The position numbers and the translations under genes are program-made. A DNA stretch of 64,000 nt from Ceriagrion tenellum. Taxonomy: Eukaryota; Arthropoda; Insecta; Odonata; Coenagrionidae. Below are positions 47,791 to 61,110 of the stretch, in pieces (the first letter of the stretch is position 1; every line of letters begins with the position of its first letter). The notes below the pieces were generated by a model. It saw nothing but the letters and a program-made list of their open reading frames with translations. It searched no databases and was not told where the DNA came from. The DNA is taken from contig OY720642.1 in NCBI GenBank assembly GCA_963169105.1, positions 18,098,965 through 18,162,964 of the forward strand, read 5' to 3'.

Positions 47791-50700
47791 ACCGGTCATC
47801 ACACCGACCCAATCCCGTCACCGAGCCTTTCCCACTTCGCCCGCACCGAACAGGCGACTACCCTAAGCAACCATGTCTATGTCCATCTGCATCCCTCCCA
47901 GACATCCGACAAGGACGACGAATCGTTTGAGCGGCGGGAGTTAACGGATGAACTGCAGAGCAGACACGCCCGAACAGCATAAGGTAGCGGGGGCGAGATT
48001 TTTCCCAATTCATTATCGACACCATATTTGAATTTTATATTCCAATTTCAGTAGTCGTATGAAGGCATGATGTATATACATATTATACAATATTAATGCC
48101 GCAAAAATAAGGCCGATGGTGCTCCAAAGATTGGAACAAAAATATATGCGTGGCGTTCGAGATCTTTTAAAATAATTCGAGTCAATGAAAGAATTAATGC
48201 AGTTAAATACAACGCCATCAGCAATTATTATTAGGTGCCACTACGACCAACACCACACATGGGGTAAATTTGTTCAACCTTCGGTGTAAACGTTGAAGGA
48301 TTCCGAAGAGAGGTGTAGTGGTAAACACTAATCAGGTCAACATTCGGAGTACATAAATGGTAATATTTTGATAACAGACACCTGAAGATACTGTTATGTA
48401 TTTTTGCATGAAGTTGAACCTCATTTGAAATTTATATGCATTTTTATTAAAACGAATTAGTTCGTTAAAGTATTAACGACCAGTATCCATTTACAGGCAT
48501 TTATACTTTACAAATTTTCAAATAATCGCGCGCATGAAATACGTAACACAGCAAGGAAAGGGTCAATTCCATTCTCCGAAACGAAGAGAAAAATCCGTAA
48601 CATGATTGGCAAAACAAATATCCTAGTGATACATTAGGGAGGCACTTCAGCGTGAGTTACAATTTAACGTTGAATAGCAACTCCTATGCAACTGATCGCG
48701 ATATAGTGATACCCAAAAGTAATTTCCACCTGTATTTCAATAATTAAACAATTCAAAACCTTAAAGTGAGAGAATTAAATATATGGTGATTCGGTTCTGG
48801 GACATTAATGCGGCACCACTAACTCTTAATAGGAATGTTATTGCAAATATATCTCATAAAGGAGAACATGAAAAATAATATGAACTCAAAATGAAACTAG
48901 TGCACTTAAAACTAGCCACATATTATTGCCACAGTTTCAGACTTTTCCACTTTCGTCAGAGTAATTACCTAGCTATTTTATTACTTATAAATGAAAAATT
49001 GAAGATAATTAATATCATTCGTGATCAACGAAAACACCCCCCATTCCGCGACCTTATAATTCCTATGACGGTGTCTTTCAAGCATAATATGCCATGACGG
49101 CATTGAACAAGTTATGAAGTCCATGGCATTAAAAAAACGCTCCTTTTCGTAAGCCGTGTAAGCCGTGTAATTATGACGCCCTGAGATTAACTTCACACAC
49201 GACGCTCCTTTTTAAATAAACTGATTGTCAAAAACATATATTAACTCACAATCTCGCATGTGGATGAAATGTGGTACATGGTAACACCCCATTTATTTAC
49301 TCACAATTCTAAGCCTGTATAAGCCTGTATAAAAAAAGTCCCAGAAGCACAGGCGAATTTCAACTCAGAGAACTCTGAAAGAAACCCCATCCCCAAAAGC
49401 TTCATTAGAGAATTTATAGCACAGCAAAAAAACCGTGAAGTAAAATTAACAGTTGAGTAATTGAGATATGTACTTAAAAAAAAGACTTTACGCAACAGTA
49501 CTGGATTTTTCACCGCTCAAGGCGAAACTTTAGAATTCCATTAATTTATTTAGATTATTAAGGCAAAACGAATGGCCATGAGAAATAAGCTATTTTTTCC
49601 TAGCCCTAGAATTCATTCGTTAACAGAAATTAATAATAAAAAAGTAAGAGCGACTAACAAAGAGTTAAAATTGCTCTTTCCTTGATGTCTCCAATTTTAC
49701 TAAATAAAGAAAATATTCACAGTGCTCTAGTATTATCAGAACGATGCAAAATGTATTACTATTTCGCACACTGCCTCGGCTCTTTACAGAAATTCAAAAA
49801 CAGAAGGATCACAGTAAAGTCGAGGGAATATATCGACTAAATGATTTTCCATCCATTTCTCTTCGGTTTCTAGGAAATTTCCAAGGACTGCTAATGAAAT
49901 GATTCTTTCGGCGCTACCTGGAATGAAAACTGAGAGATATTAGCCGAGTGTGAATAGAGTTAATCCTCTTTCAAACGGAGAGGGATCCATTCGATTACGA
50001 ACACAGTCGGACGAGTATAGTTCACGTATCTGCGGCACCGAACACGACAAAGTAGGCGGGAAGGAAAGACCCCGGTGGTGTCCTGGATGCGGTGGCCGGG
50101 ACGACACCGGAGATGAAACGGAGCCGGTTGATTAACCCCATTGTTTACACGCGGCCGTCACCAATACGAGCACGCTGCATCAATACAAAGAATGGCCAGG
50201 AGGGCAAAGGTGATAAGGGTCGACATATCGATTCGAAGGGAATACGATGAAAACTAGGGGCACCTTCTCTTCGGTAACAGATGGGAGAAGGGTCCGGTAA
50301 CGGTGGAAAGACAGAAAATCGACTTAACTTTTCCTATGAATTATAGACTCATGATGGATCGGTTGCAAAAAAAATATAGTTATCTGACGGGAACGGGCTA
50401 TTCACCAGTGAATTCTACGAAAATGCGAAATTGGATTAGCGCAGTATAATGTCAAAAGAAGATTATACGGAGAGGCATTACTATCACGGCACAATTACAC
50501 TTCACTGAACGCTTTGATTCAATTTTCTAGGCCCTGATTTCATAATTCACTCCAGTCTTCTCAATTAGGAAATATTAAAGCACTAACACTGACGAAGGAT
50601 TTTCCTCTACTGATGAAAATGCCTGATAAATAGTATCCTATATCATTATTCTTTAAAGATTATTCATGCATGAATTGAGAAAGAACAGAATGGTCCGAAT

Positions 50701-53101
50701 TAATTGAAAATGTACCTACGTCAATAACATGTGATTTAAAACTTCTTCTCAACCCGAGTTGTACAAGTTATTGTTTTTTTGAAGACTTATGTTTCATTAA
50801 CTGAAAGCAAAGTCCGAAAGAAGAGTATTTTCTGCTCAAAATGCGGAATTTTTGGTTAATCGACGATGAGGGTAGAACTTAGATAACAAAATTAGATGGA
50901 AGTATGTGAAATTAAGTAAAATATGAACATGCATCCCATTCAAAACCATAAACTCAAAGAAAATTAATTCTACTTTAAAGGAGAAATTAAATGCTGTCCC
51001 CTAATTCACGAAAAAACAACGATAAGTCTTTTTAGAATACGGTAATAGTTTTCCTTAAAACTACTTTAACCACTATAAATCAACGATAGGTGTACAATGA
51101 AGGCGAGCAGAAGAAATAAAACAATTTACGTGATACTTAATGCATTTTTACACCAAGTTTCCCAGTTTTATTTCTTCTGCAAGTTATATTTGTCAAGACT
51201 CTAAAACAAAAATTTTATGAGATCATTCACCATAAGGCTACAATAAACGTATCCGGGCGCATTATAAGGGAGTAACGGATCATTTACTCAAATGTCGATG
51301 CTGGACTGCAAGTGAACTCTGGACTTTTCCCAAACTGGCCCATACTCGCTATAACATCAACGTTACAAACTAAATCGAGTGAAAGGGGGAGCTAAAAGGC
51401 ACACATTCGAGAGCAGCTATTTATCAAGTCACACAAAAATAACCCAAGAGAAAAAGATTAGTAAATGACTCGACCTCCCCGACTCTATCACTACACATAA
51501 TACCAAACCCTAGTAGTCCTGCTCACCCCTTCCTCACCCAAAACCCGAGGGTCCGAGAGTGAAAAGGCCACGGGTGACGGACGGGTGGCGACAATAAGTG
51601 AGACCTCTCGTGACAACAGTAGGATCGACCACAATCGAAACGCGGTCTGCGAGCCATACGGATTGGGAAAAGAGGAATACGAGAATTTTACAGCTCTGGC
51701 CAGCAAATTTCTTTTCCCCCTCAAGAAAGAGCTCCACCCTCGCTCCCATTCATTTCCTTGTATTGGAAACATTCCTTCCCTTATTTCGGAGGCTTTCTCA
51801 AGGATTCCTCGCGGAGTGAGAAGGGTGGACCCGGAAGAGGTCTCACAGAACCGAGACGTGAGACCAGAAAACAGCGGAAAGGCAGTCGGTGTGAGAAGAG
51901 GGATGAAACCCAATCCGACATCGAAACAGCCGATGGTATGGTTGATGCAATGTCTTCCGTTCCGAATATGAATCACCGCGATTACACTGACTCTTCCACC
52001 GCCAGGAAAATAATAAATACACGCACGGCCATCCACTTTCTTCAGTCTTTCTCAGGAGGGTTCATGTTCATTTGTATTCGTAAAGACAGTGTCGTATCAT
52101 TCGTGGAAAATAGCTGAAGAACGAAAGGCAACGAAACAAAACGGGAATTAGAGATTCAAACAATTGCAAACGAACCTTTTTTGTGATCTACAAGTTCAGC
52201 AACGACTTTATACGCACAACCTGGAGTGAAGAAAGCTAATAATTCGCAAGGTTGAGGGAGATGCTTCCGCCAGCGAAGGTATTCACCAAGAACGACATTT
52301 TAACAAAGCGATATCAGAAGTTGACGTCAACAAAGAATACTTTGAAGATTCCATTCTATAATCAAGGTCAAATGAAATGAGAACAACAAACAAAATGAAA
52401 CGTAATTATAAAATGTTTGTTTCCGCTTTCATGCTCGAATACAAAGCTTTATAACCATTAAAATGTCAAAAGAGGTGGATACATTTATTGACAGTCTGAC
52501 AGTACTTACGAAAGAAGAGTGTCTGAAAGACATCGAAGCGAGAAAAATATGGAATAGATTTTAATAAATTATACAATTAGCATTATCTTTCACTGCAATC
52601 CTTTTCTAAAGCTACACAGATCTTACGGCCCATTTCAAAGACAGTCAGTACAAATTTAAATATTCGAGGCCTCAACATTGATCGCCTATCCGTAATTTGC
52701 ATGACGTCATTAAGAAAACTAAAATCACTCTAATTATTGTTCATTGAGCACTGACGACTAAATTAGCAGAAATAAGAGGCAGACTACTGGGTCATTCACT
52801 CCACGGGTAAAAGTATAGGGCTCAACTTTTTTGCTATTCTCTCATCGAATAACATTCCAGCATGTTCAAGAATTATTGCTATTTGAATGAATGACCCTTT
52901 CCTTTGTTACCCAAAGCTTACCTGGTTGTTTCACCCACGCAAGTTTCACTTACTGACTAAAAAATACTAACTTTAGCCATAAGATACCAGAAAATTTATT
53001 TAAATGCTGTTTCGCAAGAAATATATAATCTAAGAGATAGCATGAGCTTGGTCCGTGAGCATCTGAGCGAAAAACAGCTAAATTTCCCATAAAACTTGGC
53101 A
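47791..53101. other. Long unannotated stretch, no supported gene
   Basis: Mostly AT-rich DNA with no domain-bearing frame. 49940-50300 and 51480-52000 are GC-richer; the 181-codon minus-strand frame at 51491-52036 overlaps several equally long plus-strand frames and has no motif. A 10-bp tandem duplicate AAGCCTGTAT lies at 49311-49330 and a 9-bp one (GTAAGCCGT) near 49150. Confidence 0.5.
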
Positions 53102-53113
53102 ACTAAAATAACT

Positions 53114-53415
53114 GGATTGGATATTTGGGGAGGCGACTGACGGCTAAGGTCATTTGCGCCATAGGAGATAGGTTTAGGAGGAAGGGTGGATAGATGCCCG
53201 GCGTTGGCATTAGCCTGCTCTTAACAATATGCGCCAAGGGGACCACGGTTTAACGTCCCATCCGACAGACAGAGCAATGCACTTGAAGTGCCCTCTACAA
53301 GACACTCAAGTAGGGATCAGGTTCCCTCTGAAAAATATCCTCCTCTGCAGGGATTTGAACCCTGGCCTCCCGTGTGGTAGGCGAGCACTCTTGCCACCAC
53401 ACCAACCCCATCCCC
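53114..53415 (-). mobile_element. tRNA-derived SINE with 12-bp target duplication
   Basis: A complete-looking 302-bp SINE on the minus strand. Perfect 12-bp repeats ACTAAAATAACT flank it at 53102-53113 and 53416-53427, which fixes both ends. In element orientation the head is GGTTGGTGTGGTGGCAAGAG (A-box-like TGGCAAGAGTG), and the B-box is GGTTCAAATCC (53351-53361, one change from the usual GGTTCGANNCC). A central block with GATGGGACGTTAAACCGTGG and TCCCCTTGGCGC follows; a GGGACGTTAAA-type core recurs in SINEs of distant animals. The 3' end has no long A tail and closes in CTCCCCAAATATCCAATCC. RNA polymerase III transcription and LINE-supplied mobilisation are assumed from the class. Confidence 0.85.
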
Positions 53416-53427
53416 ACTAAAATAACT

Positions 53428-53902
53428 ATCGAGGTAATGGCAAAAAATTGAATCCACATAAATCAAAATGCTAATGGACGAGTGCCATCAAAGTTTGAAT
53501 TTAATTGGAAAAGGCAAGCTCACAAAAAGACCAATCGACCCTCGTGGATCGATTCAGCGGAAGAGCCTGGTAACGTTGCGAGTGCGTTCCCTTGCCCTCA
53601 CCGGCCGAGTATTAAGTGATGTCCGAAGGAGGAAAAAAAAGAGTCGGGAGGAAAGGACGATGAGTTAGTGAAGGTGAAGAAATCTCGCTTTGAGAGTCGC
53701 TCGCGGAAATCTTCCAATTAATGGTGGGCTCTCCGGCCGCCTCTGCGTATCACGAAATCTGCTCGCCAATTAAAGGCGACCTCACGGGCGAAGCGTAGAG
53801 GAGCCGGATTGGGCCGGCGAAGGATGAATGCACGGACACGGAGTGAAAAGAGATTCACTCCACGCGGGAGAACGGCCGACGCTGTGCCAGACCACCACGT
53901 AC
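53428..53902. other. CpG-rich spacer, no supported gene
   Basis: About 475 bp of GC- and CpG-rich sequence with short frames on both strands and no motif. Confidence 0.5.
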
Positions 53903-54262
53903 AAACCCTCATTTAGAATACGCCGCCGGCACTTCGAATTCTCACGACGCAGTCTGAATTAGAACGTGTGCAGCGGGAATCGGAAATATATATATGAAAA
54001 CGGTCGCTGCATCTATTTAATTAGAGTCTACAGACCATTACGACGACTAGGACGGATATCACTGAAGGACTGCGAGTTAAAACTTAACGCCATAAGTTTA
54101 GAGGAAATTCGACGTTTATCCCTTATCAATGACTAGAAAAATACTGCGAATCCCAAATTTACCAAGGTTTATTGCATCAAGTGAAAAATATTAATGAAAT
54201 TTCGACGGACGAAGCGATAAATTTATGATGTCATTTTTGCGTGAACATTTAGAGACGGTTAA
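53903..54262 (+). pseudogene. Highly decayed LINE ORF2 3' fragment
   Basis: Nucleotide order matches the LINE at 23.1-24.1 kb. CCTCATTTAGAATACGCCGC gives PHLEYAA, then GAATTAGAACGTGTGCAGCG gives ELERVQR, then LGRISLKDCELKLN corresponds to LGWELLSERRLKFRLN, and later TTTATGATGTCATTTTTGCG aligns with the KMSFFPR coding segment. Several stops and frameshifts separate these pieces, and no open frame spans them. It is the oldest-looking LINE copy recognised here. It would be missed by ORF-based searching. Confidence 0.65.
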
Positions 54263-54413
54263 TTCTAACATTAAAATTGGATAAATGGGTGGTACGGTAC
54301 ATATATTGTATAGGTTGGTTGCAGTATCAACCTTGAAACATGAAATTTTTATTTAATATTTTTGTTCGCTCTACCCCTTTGCTCTACCCTATTTTTTATC
54401 AACATTTTTACGA

Positions 54414-54800
54414 ATAAGGGAGTTCAAGCGAGATATTTCCTTCGTCATAATAGAGGCCATGCTTGAATTTTACGTTTTGATTTCTAATGCTGGATAAAGC
54501 ATTTAGTATACATAGTAATATTTATGGTGGAATTATATTCTTTTATGACTGAAATTCTCAGCAATTGAATAAATATAAGGTCTAAAAGTTGATTATGTTG
54601 ACTAAAAGTTGATATTAAAGTCTAAAACTAGATTGTTTCAAGAGGTACGTTTAAAACTCCTTCACAACAGGAGGTTTTTCGGTGATTCTGAAAAGAATTA
54701 CTGCTGTCACCACACGAGTAATTTTTAAAATAGCTAAGAAAACTTCGAATTTTTTTCGAGATCTCAGGATAGGTAAGATATTAGGAAAAGGGCTGATATT
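54414..54800 (-). mobile_element. TTAA-type MITE, reversed partial copy
   Basis: The sequence is a diverged reverse complement of the right part of the TTAA MITE. It begins ATAAGGGAGTTCAAGCGAGA (compare TTAAGGTAGTCCGAGCGAGA). It includes TCATAATAGAGGCCATGC and, further in, GGTACGTTTAAAACTCCTTC, all in the expected order. The other end is not recognisable, so 54800 is approximate. It lies just left of palindrome C. Confidence 0.65.
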
Positions 54801-54917
54801 ATAGTATCTTTGGAAGGAAGACAGATTTCTCTTTAAAATCAGACCTTTCTCTCTCCATAAAAGACCGAATTATAATTGGTAGTTTCAGGAGTAACTTTAT
54901 GGAATTTGTTAACATTA

Positions 54918-55086
54918 TAATGATAACTCGTCACTTTGTGATTCCACATATCCTTATTTGGAACGACCCTGGTTTCGACGTTCAACGTCATCTTTAGGTC
55001 TGAAGATGACGTTGAACGTAAAAAAAACCCGGCTCTTTCCAAATAAAGATAAGTATGTGGAATCACAACGTTAATAGTTATCATTA
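54918..55086. repeat. Palindromic foldback element C, Penelope-related motif
   Basis: Inverted arms run from 54918 to about 54994 and from 55003 to 55086 around a short loop. On the minus strand the left arm reads AAAGA, T, then GACGT-TGA-ACGTC, then GAAAC (complement of 54972-54976), CAGG and GTC (complement of 54965-54967). The right arm carries CTGAAGATGACGTTGAACGT but has lost the GAAAC. Outward lies TATGTGGAATCACAA, matching the TGTGGAA motif of the Penelope-like copy. The stem differs in sequence from elements A and D yet stays complementary. Confidence 0.75.
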
Positions 55087-56294
55087 CATAAAGACCAAAG
55101 TCATTGATTTCCAGGTGATCGGTTAACTCGATCAAACTAACTTAATTTCTGTTAAAACCCCGTACGTCTGCAGTACTTTCAAATTGTATTAATGTTTCAT
55201 CATGCACACATTACTCAAATCAACCAATAAATACAGTTACTAAAACTTGGGAAGTATATAAAGTAGCGAATATTTTGGTGAACGTCCACTCCCACGAACG
55301 AAGAAAACATGCAGGGGGAGTGGCAAGCCAAGGATTATTTCAAGGGTGGCTTTTTTTTTAGCAATATAACAATTTTCGTTTCACATTCACGTGCGACCGT
55401 TACACAGGAACTCACATCATAGCATCCGAAGCATCAATACATACTTCATGAAGAGTATTACATGGCAAGGAGGAAAAAGAGGGTAAATGTTTATAAAAAA
55501 AATAACTTTCCCTATTATTTCCACGCCATAGGAGATTCGTGATTCCGCTTTATAATCAAAAATCAAATTTCACGCCTTGAAGAAAATGATACTGGCCAGA
55601 AAGGCTTAATGAGGTCAGTTTTAAATTAACACACGATGAAAATGCGCTCGGCATTTTCATCGTTTCGTGATGCATCTACACAGAAAGGCATTTTAACAAT
55701 TCAAAATAAAACTAAAATAAAGTGGCCGAGGTATCATTACGATCTCAACGAAAATATACACTTGGTTGAGGATGATATCCACGTCCTCCGCGGCTACAGA
55801 CGGATAGAACGAGGATGAATCCGGAGACTGTTCTTCCAGCTGTTGTTTTATCATTCCCCCTACCCCTGCCGCCCCCCCATGCCCTGTTCCCCCCAGCCCT
55901 GTTCCCCTCCATCCCCTGAATGCCTGCCTGGATAAAATATTCCCTTCCCTTGGAGACCTATCTTACTCCTGGGTTTTTCTCCACAGAATATCATTCCCAG
56001 GCTCCCTTGGCAAAAGTCCCTACATGACCCTGCCTCCGATATTTCTCCATCCCATCTGCGCCTCGGCCCCAGCGGCCGAATTCTTCGAACCCGTCGATAT
56101 CTCTCTCTAACCTTTCCGCACCCGAACTCATGCGCCTGGGTGTGACCAGATGACAGCGCTTATACATCATCCCGATGAGAACGGAAACTCCGAGGATGGC
56201 TTTCGCATGCCATTTAAGAGGAAGAAGTTCACAGTGATGCCGCCGCTGTCTTCTTTACGACCAACAACTACTCCGAATACAAACGACACTCGAA
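55087..56294. other. No supported gene
   Basis: AT-rich to 55800, then a C-rich, pyrimidine-biased part around 55830-56130. No motif seen. Confidence 0.5.
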
Positions 56295-57960
56295 TTAGGG
56301 TAGTTTATGCGAGATATCATTTCATCTAGAACTTTTATGAATTTTATCTCAATTTCAACAAAAATACATCACCTTCCCCAAGACATCGGCCACTAACGAA
56401 CTAAAGATACCGAACTGCTGTTCGAGATTTTGCCAAAAAAATAGAAGCCAAGGGATATGGAACGCGTATGCACTCCACAGGTACTTCATATCAAAAATGA
56501 AGTACTTCTAACGTCTGGATATCGTCCAAAATTTAATAGAGAGTAGTCTGGTTTCCCAGATACTTCTTTAAAAATTTATTATCGTAAAACTTGACTTTGG
56601 GGTGACTTTTATCTTTTTTGAGATAAATTGGGTGTGAGTTACTTATTTGTAATAAAAAAATACATTTGATACAACTAGGAAATACAAATCAGTCACTGTG
56701 ATACGAGTTTTCTAACATAAGATACTGTGCCAAAATAATCAAAGATACGCGGCAATCAAAATCGCCACTCATGTATCAAAAAGAAATTTAAAAAAATTTA
56801 GGTCTGAATTTTTAAGCTTTTAGAGTAATGTAAAACTGAGTGACTTTGTTAACTGAATAACAAACTGTGAAATAATTGTTCAAGTAATTTCTTCAATAAC
56901 CTCCGGTAGTGAGCATAGGCATAATTTGGGGGTGGCAAGGGGTGGCAGTAGCCCCCCCTTAAGGCAAACTAATTCATTATTAATTAATCAAACAAATTAA
57001 TTTTTGAGGCAAACTATTTCCGCAATGATACTAACTCGGAAATAAAAAGCTAAAGGGCACTTTCGTTGTTACTCTGCTTGATACATCTCAATAAAGTTAT
57101 CAATAAACGAGAATAACATAGAATATTAAAGGGAAAATAAATAATATTAGCAATAAATTCTTTATTACAAATACCTCTCCAAAAGCTTGAAAAATTCTAC
57201 CTACCTTCCTTCTTCTTTGTAATCTTTGCTTCAAAATCAATGTGCTCAAATTAACCCCATGACACTGAGAAAAAATCTTCCCGAAAATCAGCTTCAGTCG
57301 GTGAATGAAGTCACCCCTCCAAACAAATAGGAAAAAACAGAAAACGCGCGCGGGCACAAAAGCATTCTTTTAAAATGGACTTTTTTCTTGAGATAAAGCC
57401 ACTGATGATATAAAAAGAGATCATTGGAATCAATAAAAGTTACAAATGTATGATGGGACGTTGTAAAGAATTAGGCAAACTATGAATTTTCGAATCATTT
57501 TCTGTTTACTCTCCTCGCAAGATCTTGAGAAAAACAATCGCCAATAGCATAAGAACAATATAGCTATATTTGAGCCCTACGTAGGGTACCTTTCCCGCAT
57601 TTGTTGGAACTATGATAGCGAAACTCAGTATTATTCCAAAAAAAACGTCAAGATCAACGTCACTGCATTTCACGCTACTCACTTTATTTACAAAAGCCGC
57701 TATGTTATACAGAATCGCGAAAGAATCTTCGGCTGTGTAGGCGTTTGCAACGCACGGTGTGAAACAAATGAGTCAAGTCTAAGGCTAATGAGCGCATAGT
57801 TTGATAATCACTGAGAATATCAGGCATGCAAAGCAATATTACATCGTACTTTACAATACAATATTTACATCATGCTAATTACAGCTGTTGAAATTAAAAA
57901 ATAAACTTTGAAAATGGTCCTTATTATGACTTGGTAAAAATCTCGCACAATCTACCTAAA
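56295..57960. mobile_element. TTAA-type MITE family, long diverged copy
   Basis: The left end TTAGGGTAGTTTATGCGAGA and right end AAAATCTCGCACAATCTACC with TAAA match the TTAA MITE ends with decay. The outer parts follow the family order: left, a GGAACGCGTATGCACTCCAC block; right, ATGAGTCAAGTCTAAGGCTA, an ACAGCTGTTGAAATTAAAA block and GGTCCTTATTATGACTTGG. The middle (about 56600-57600) has no counterpart in the two short copies. It is either the internal region of a longer founding element or a nested insertion; the stretch around 56930 (GGGGGTGGCAAGGGGTGGCA) is compositionally unlike its surroundings. No transposase is recognised. Confidence 0.65.
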
Positions 57961-60900
57961 GGGTCATGATGTATGTATACGTCGAAAAGATAAGTTCCCA
58001 TTAGTTCTCTAAAGTTATCAACGAGTTCAAGGCACTAAATTTTTAATCTTCATATTTTTACTTAGCAGTCGTAGTTTTCAACCCCTTCCACGCCAATTTT
58101 CCCTCACGTGAGAAAAGAGCGAGTAATAATGCATAGACAAACTTCGTTTCTTCCGCTTATAGTTTCGATACTGAATACCGATTTCAGACGCTAGACTACA
58201 GTTAATCACATCAGGAAATTCAATTAGAGTTGCTTGGATTCATAGCTTCGCGGCTGAAAGAACGAGCGAAAAGTAAATGAGAAAGACCTCAAGTTTTAAA
58301 TATTTCCAAAAAATTCACAGATTCAACAAGGCAGGGAATACAAATATATTAATATGGATATTAAAAGAAAATTCTAATTCAGGGAGGCGAGCGTAGCGTC
58401 TTTTGCTAATAAATTACGTAAATGCTCCGCTGCCAGCCAGCCACAGATAAAAAAGAATCAGAGGGAAGCAAATGGATCCTCACCTGTCACCTTCTACGCG
58501 TGAAAAATACGGCATCGCAGCTAATGAGTTTTTGTGAGATCTAAATAAATGATATACTGGTAATAACGAAAACTAATACTCCAACGCTAATTGATATATA
58601 TTGGCCTTCAGCTAAATCACGTCAAAGTTAAATTTGGGCATTAATTCAAATGTGTCAAATATTTCCATTTCAGCTGAAATGTTGTTCTCTACAACAACAT
58701 GTAGCGTAGAAACGTCGCTATCTGCAAAAGAAACAAAAAAATACGAGTAAATGGGTGCTTGCAGTTTGCAAGCAAGGGGGGGGTTTGTATATGATGACAT
58801 ACTTATAATAACGAAAAATGAAAGCATCATCCTTACAAAACCAATGAAAGCTCTCAAGTCTACGTGCTACATGTAAGCAAAAAAAATATTATGGAATTCT
58901 CGACATGAATTACGCGGTCCATGAGGTTCTAGTACAAATCATATTATATCTCATCCGGTTATCAATGACTTCTCAAATTGATATGATCAGTATACTAATA
59001 GCCTCGCTCGCTCTTATCGTTTCGTATAATCGTTATTACACAAACAATGATATTTTCCCCTATTTCCTTCGCTTAAGAAATAGACATTTAAGCCAGAGTA
59101 TATTTCGTAAGCACCATTTCTGAAATATGACCACATAGATAACTTAATGGTTTCACCATGGTCTCACCCCATCAGCATAAAAATTATGAAAGAGTGATAT
59201 CCATGGATATCCAAAGAATCCATCGTCCATTCACTTCACGTCCTGTCACTCATATTTTCCATTAATAATGGTAACATGGAGACGATCATCTTAAAAATAA
59301 ACCCAAAAGCTAAACGAGACAATTTACATTCAGGACTCCTCCCGATTTTCATCTTCATGGACTATCGCGTCTTTTTTTTGCTTTCAATACTAATGACTAT
59401 AAATAATACCCCGTGGTTACAAATACACAATGCCAATTGGACTGATTAGGGCGTACCCGGACTACGAAAGATTAAATGCATACTCAGCAATGCTCAATTT
59501 TGTATATTAGACTTCATGATTACCTGTCCAAATATTATCTATTAAATGCTGCGAATTATACCTTCCTCTCTCTATGAATTACAGATTTCTTCATTCTGGA
59601 GGGAAGAATGAGCGATGATTCCAACTATAAGTCGCGTGCTTAAGTAGGTTCACTTGCGATTGCGCGAATAAAGATGAATAAGCAACATCACCTATGTACT
59701 CACCACACTCAAAACGTTCATCTAACAACGGCGTAAAGTCTCACTTGGGTACAAACAGATTAGATTCTAAACCAACGAATTATTATAAAAATATATTTTT
59801 ATGTTTTATCACCTTTTCCTATCTCTAACTGCCATGAGCAGCACATTTTACGAATTTTTTATCAATCATGGCCTTAATCTGCATAAAAAATATAAAAAAC
59901 TAGTAATTATGTACCGATAATTTATATAATTTATCGAATTTCCTGAAAAAATTCCATCCCTTAGCAGTTTTGGGCACACAATTTTATCGTAAATACTAGA
60001 AAATTATTATTCCTGATGCTTCACCATTTCTCACTTTTTAACCTTTGAAATCTCAAGATCAACGAGAAAATTACGAATGTATTGACATTGTCAGATGGAT
60101 GCTACGCTTATCCAAAACCATTACCACAGAGAAAAAAGTCATGTAAGTAATTCATTTATTGGTGACATCTCATTAAAAGAACGTATACAATCGCGATCTC
60201 TGTCGACACTTACTGTGTCTCGTGAATCATCACCAGCGCAGCGTCAACGTCTCTGCAAATTGCATCTCCGAGAAAAATTTGACGAAGAGTGACTGCATTA
60301 CCGCTCCTCCGCCTTCAGCCTTGACTTTTCCTTTCATCTCCGACTTGATTTTATTTTCCATCTTAGACTGCGAAACTTAATTACGTAGAAGGTCCCGAGT
60401 GCACCATCTCTCACCAACACCACCACCGCTGCCGAGGCTCGTCTTCAGTCTTTAGCAGCGCATTTTGCACCGCTCTCTCAAAGTGCTAATGTAATATTCA
60501 CAGTCGCTGACGGGTTCTCGTTTTCCCAGTCTCCACGTGTCGTTCAATGAGGAACAGCAGTCCCTCCTCCTCCGTGATTTTTGAGCTAATGCGATCGAGT
60601 CTGAAGGAAATCGTTCAAACCTTCTTCGAACCCTCATCTCTCTCGCGATCCCACTTTACGGCCACATCAACTGGTCGTTCCATTTCCTCTCCCCATTCCT
60701 ACCTCCCTCCCCCCCTTATATCCCAAACCTCTCCACCCTCCCCAAACCTTCCACCTCATCCGAGAAAAAACCCCTACGAGGTACACTAAGTTAAAACCTA
60801 GGCAGCAAAGATCGGGATTACATGTACAAGGGCATTTGGAGAACATTCATTCTTTTCCCTCAACATACAATATAACCATGATGGGAACGTCTAGTTTTTC

Positions 60901-61110
60901 AACTGTATTTGTGATGACGCATTATCAATGATCTTCAATGCAACGTTACTCACTCTCATGACTGTTGCCTCCATTTATTAGAATAATATTAATACAAGTT
61001 TCGTGACGTTCATAATATGCTACTAGAAGTTAGTCAATGCACTACTTGACGAGTCATTTCGACCACACACACTACAGTTTCAGGCTTCACTTCGTGGAAG
61101 GTAATAGTAT
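57961..61110. other. No supported gene
   Basis: About 3.1 kb of mostly AT-rich sequence. 60300-60780 is pyrimidine-rich and GC-richer. All frames are under 85 codons and lack motifs. Confidence 0.5.

Noticed and set aside
51491..52036. 181-codon minus-strand frame
   Set aside because: Similar-length frames overlap it on the opposite strand and none shows a motif; nothing distinguishes it from chance.
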